The notes under the pieces were generated by a model. It was not told the origin of the DNA, made no database searches, and saw only the letters and a list, made by a program, of their open reading frames with translations. The position numbers and the translations under genes are program-made. This document shows positions 5,865 to 7,626 of a DNA stretch of 7,626 nt, piece by piece (the first letter of the stretch is position 1; each line of letters starts with the position of its first letter). This stretch comes from Legionellaceae bacterium (GTDB taxonomy: Bacteria; Pseudomonadota; Gammaproteobacteria; Legionellales; Legionellaceae): NCBI GenBank assembly GCA_030696465.1, contig JAUYSE010000207.1:1-7626 (forward strand), read 5' to 3'.

Positions 5865-6920
5865 ATGATTCCCGTTCAAGGATATGCTGCTGTTTCTGCA
5901 AAATCTCCATTAACCCCATTTTCTTTTCAGCGCCGTGAAGTAGGTGAGCATGATGTATTAATTGATATTCATTATTGTGGCATTTGTCACTCCGATATTC
6001 ATCAGGTGCGTGATGAGTGGGGTCGAGGAAATTTCCCCATGGTCCCCGGGCATGAGATTGTCGGTCTGGTGACCCAAATAGGGAAGGGGGTCTCTGGTTT
6101 TAAAATTGGAGATCCTGTCGGTGTGGGTTGTATGGTTGATTCCTGTCAGCATTGTGAAGACTGTCATGAGGGATTGGAGCAATATTGTAGTGAAGGGATG
6201 ACCCCCACTTATAATGGAATAGAGCGTGATGGCAGCTGTGTCACGCAAGGTGGCTATTCAAACAAGATAGTGGTGAATGAAAAGTTTGTCTTGCATCTCC
6301 CCAAAAATATGCCTTTGGATGCTTCTGCACCATTATTATGTGCGGGAATTACTTTGTATTCCCCACTCAAACATTGGAATATAGGCGCAGGTAAAAAAGT
6401 GGCTATTATTGGTTTGGGTGGTTTAGGGCATATGGGGGTTAAAATCGCCCATGCGATGGGCGCTCAGGTGACCGTGTTTAGTCACTCCGAAAACAAACGA
6501 GAAGATAGTCTACGTTTTGGTGCTGATCATTTTTATACCACAGCCGACCCATCCATTTTTAAAAAATTGACCAGTACTTTCGATCTCATTATTTGTACGG
6601 TATCTGCAGGCGTTGATTGGAACCTCTATTTAAGCCTGTTAAAACGCGATGCTGGAATGGTTTTGATAGGCATCCCTGAAAAGGCGGTTCCTGTCAACGC
6701 TTTTGCTTTAATTGGTAAACGTCGACATCTTATGGGGTCGTTGATTGGGGGTATTCAACAAACTCAAGAAATGCTGGATTTTTGCGGAAAACACAATATT
6801 GTTTCTGATATTGAGTTAATCCGTATTCAGGACGTAAATGCAGCGTATGAGCGCGTCGTAAAAAGTGATGTTCGTTATCGCTTTGTTATTGATATGTCCT
6901 CGGTGAAGTCTGGGGGCTAG
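5865..6920 (+). CDS. yahK: Zinc-dependent NADPH alcohol dehydrogenase / aldehyde reductase, YahK type
   Basis: A 351-residue medium-chain dehydrogenase, nearly the length of E. coli YahK (349), a broad-range NADPH aldehyde reductase of the cinnamyl-alcohol dehydrogenase group. Catalytic zinc ligands are Cys41 (CGICHSD), His63 (PGHEIVG) and Cys159 (LLCAGIT). The structural zinc site is Cys94, 97, 100 and 108 in VDSCQHCEDC...YC. The Rossmann motif GLGGLG is at 183-188, and SHSENKR after the second strand fits NADPH. The C-terminus GDVKYRFVID-like segment is present. The ATG at 5865 has AGGTG 8 nt upstream and gives the family N-terminus; a TTG at 5802 would add 21 foreign residues. A weak promoter (TTGTAA at 5793, TTTATT at 5816) may lie just after the rpsI terminator. 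The natural substrate cannot be told from sequence. Confidence 0.93.
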   Translation: MIPVQGYAAVSAKSPLTPFSFQRREVGEHDVLIDIHYCGICHSDIHQVRDEWGRGNFPMVPGHEIVGLVTQIGKGVSGFKIGDPVGVGCMVDSCQHCEDCHEGLEQYCSEGMTPTYNGIERDGSCVTQGGYSNKIVVNEKFVLHLPKNMPLDASAPLLCAGITLYSPLKHWNIGAGKKVAIIGLGGLGHMGVKIAHAMGAQVTVFSHSENKREDSLRFGADHFYTTADPSIFKKLTSTFDLIICTVSAGVDWNLYLSLLKRDAGMVLIGIPEKAVPVNAFALIGKRRHLMGSLIGGIQQTQEMLDFCGKHNIVSDIELIRIQDVNAAYERVVKSDVRYRFVIDMSSVKSGG

Positions 6921-6926
6921 CAAAGC

Positions 6927-7211
6927 TTAGCGACTATCTTTTAACTGCCCTGTAAAATAACGATGTAGAATACTCGTTAAAAAAGTGGTGTAGGGTATCC
7001 CTTGACGCATGGCCATGGCTTGTGCTTTTTCAATATCCCATTCTGTTAGACGGATATTGACCCTTTTTACTTTATTGCCATTTTCTTGAAAAATTTTCAG
7101 ATAGCGCTCTATTTCTGCATTTTCATGTTCAATGGCTTCATATCCGCCGGATTCTAATTCTGAAATCATTTCTTTATCAATAGGCTCAACCTGTGTTTTT
7201 TTACTGCGCAT
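6927..7211 (-). CDS. CopG-like ribbon-helix-helix antitoxin
   Basis: A 94-residue antitoxin, partner of the toxin gene just upstream on the same strand. The C-terminal half is a ribbon-helix-helix DNA-binding domain: a strand at KRVNIRL (49-55), a helix about 57-70, then the GIPYTTFLTSILHRYFTGQL segment (71-90). This is typical of the CopG-like antitoxins that accompany BrnT-like toxins (COG5304 type) rather than of BrnA itself. The N-terminal acidic half (10-46) probably binds and neutralises the toxin. The chosen ATG at 7211 overlaps the toxin stop by 11 nt and has GGAG (7221-7218) 6 nt upstream; an in-frame ATG at 7229 would add six residues without a better binding site. It likely represses the operon together with the toxin. 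The gene ends 6 nt from the convergent dehydrogenase gene. Confidence 0.88.
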   Translation of the reverse strand: MRSKKTQVEPIDKEMISELESGGYEAIEHENAEIERYLKIFQENGNKVKRVNIRLTEWDIEKAQAMAMRQGIPYTTFLTSILHRYFTGQLKDSR

Positions 7212-7494
7212 AAGAGTCTCCATTACCATATTTTTTATGTAGTTCTCGAGAGGGGTATAAAGTTTTGAGAAAAATTTTGTTTTCCTCTTCTACAAAAGGT
7301 ACGGCATAAGTATACCCACTAATGAGAACCACAAAGATACGTTGATGTGTGTATTTGGGTTCTTTGCCTCTTACGATCCCTAATAAATAACCATTTTGAA
7401 TAGCAGTATACACCTCTTCAAATCCTATTCCTCTTTCAGCAATGAGTTTTGTGTTTTTTTCATCGCTCCATTCTATTCGCTTAGCAAATTGCAT
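7201..7494 (-). CDS. brnT: BrnT-family toxin of a type II toxin-antitoxin module
   Basis: A 97-residue small protein matching the BrnT toxin family, RelE-like ribonucleases that inhibit translation. Family features are the N-terminal IEWSDEKN (8-14), ERGIGFEEV (20-28), HQRIFVV (50-56), GYTYAVPFVEE (60-70) and FLKTLYPSRELHKKY (75-89). The toxin-first order, with the antitoxin start overlapping its 3' end, is the normal layout for brnT-type operons. A strong promoter lies just upstream, leaving a short leader of about 20 nt; the ribosome binding site is weak (GGG 7 nt before the ATG), which may keep toxin output below antitoxin output. The last eight residues run past the conserved PSR block. 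Activity is inferred from family, not shown by the sequence. Confidence 0.88.
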   Translation of the reverse strand: MQFAKRIEWSDEKNTKLIAERGIGFEEVYTAIQNGYLLGIVRGKEPKYTHQRIFVVLISGYTYAVPFVEEENKIFLKTLYPSRELHKKYGNGDSYAQ

Positions 7495-7507
7495 ATAAAA
7501 CCCAAGT

Positions 7508-7534
7508 CTTTATGTGGTATTTTAGGACACAAAG
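7508..7534. promoter_or_regulatory. Candidate operator palindrome over the toxin-antitoxin -10 box
   Basis: Half-sites CTTTATGT (7508-7515) and ACACAAAG (7527-7534) are inverted repeats matching at 7 of 8 positions, with an 11-nt spacer centred on the -10 box. Ribbon-helix-helix antitoxins typically bind such palindromes to repress their own operon, so the placement fits autoregulation. This is inference from position and symmetry. Confidence 0.45.
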
Positions 7535-7547
7535 AATGTTTAGTCAA
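7519..7547 (-). promoter_or_regulatory. Sigma70-type promoter of the toxin-antitoxin operon
   Basis: On the - strand, TTGACT (7547-7542) and TAAAAT (7524-7519) are separated by exactly 17 nt, each matching the consensus at 5 of 6 positions. Transcription would start about 15-20 nt before the toxin ATG. This is the best promoter in the window. Confidence 0.75.
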
Positions 7548-7564
7548 ATGCTTATTTTTCAAAA

Positions 7565-7608
7565 GGAATTCCCGCCTTATTATGTTAGTGGTACCAAGGC
7601 GTGGCGGG
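7565..7608. repeat. GC-rich inverted repeat in the terminal non-coding stretch
   Basis: CCCGCC (7571-7576) is the inverse of GGCGGG (7603-7608), and the overlapping CGCCTT (7573-7578) is the inverse of AAGGCG (7596-7601), so two alternative stems share one arm. Two short palindromes, GGAATTCC (7565-7572) and GGTACC (7590-7595), lie inside. The composition is clearly richer in GC than the flanks. It has no T-run on the + strand and does not resemble the pheS-pheT repeat. The rest of 7495-7626 holds only the toxin-antitoxin promoter region; I see no gene there. A dispersed repeat is plausible but not provable from one copy. Confidence 0.45.
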
Positions 7609-7626
7609 TAAAGCTCTTTCGTAAAC

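Noticed and set aside
5612..5938. 108-codon + strand frame spanning the end of rpsI, the terminator and the dehydrogenase start
   Set aside because: It runs through a strong terminator and overlaps two confident genes in another frame.
6916..6931. Short palindrome between the convergent dehydrogenase and antitoxin genes as a bidirectional terminator
   Set aside because: Only about four to five weak pairs and no T-run; not enough to call.
7212..7229. Earlier ATG codons for the antitoxin at 7229 and 7223
   Set aside because: GGAG at 7221-7218 is correctly spaced only for the ATG at 7211, which also gives the usual short overlap with the toxin gene.
7396..7611. 71-codon + strand frame opposite the toxin gene
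   Set aside because: Antisense to the confident toxin gene and its promoter, with no family features.

Overview
The window looks like a chromosomal segment from a gammaproteobacterium of moderate to low GC (by eye in the low 40s percent, not computed). The first three quarters are core translation genes, all on the + strand: the 3' end of infC (IF-3), rpmI (L35), rplT (L20), pheS, pheT, ihfA (IHF alpha), rplM (L13) and rpsI (S9). The infC-rpmI-rplT-pheST-ihfA order is the classic gammaproteobacterial arrangement. The rplM-rpsI pair sits elsewhere in E. coli but here follows ihfA directly. Protein details (for example the C-terminal end of S9) and this layout remind me of Legionellales-type bacteria, but that is recollection, not a search result.

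Region by region: positions 1-308 are the C-terminal two thirds of IF-3. From 380 to 4765 the genes lie close together (gaps of 16, 6, 115 and 4 nt) and probably form one operon making ribosomal proteins, both subunits of phenylalanyl-tRNA synthetase and the IHF alpha subunit. Two features stand out. The rplT-pheS gap is only 6 nt, so the E. coli pheM leader-peptide attenuator cannot be there. The pheS-pheT gap holds a head-to-head pair of REP-like palindromes, each with a GTAG tetranucleotide on its 5' side, together folding into a 24-bp hairpin. A 112-nt gap with a plausible promoter and leader precedes rplM-rpsI, which ends at a strong intrinsic terminator at 5765-5790. S9 carries an in-frame insertion of about 12 residues, and IHF alpha a four-residue tandem duplication.

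After that terminator the content becomes accessory: a zinc-dependent NADPH alcohol dehydrogenase/aldehyde reductase of the YahK type (5865-6920), then, convergent to it on the - strand, a BrnT-family toxin gene followed by an overlapping CopG-like ribbon-helix-helix antitoxin gene. The toxin-antitoxin operon has a strong sigma70-like promoter (TTGACT-17-TAAAAT), and an imperfect palindrome over its -10 box is a candidate autoregulatory operator. The last ~130 nt have no gene but contain a GC-rich inverted repeat that may be a second dispersed repeat family.

I found no convincing new multi-gene system. The items most worth checking are the GTAG-type REP pair between the synthetase subunit genes, the S9 insertion, the IHF alpha duplication and the toxin-antitoxin operator.
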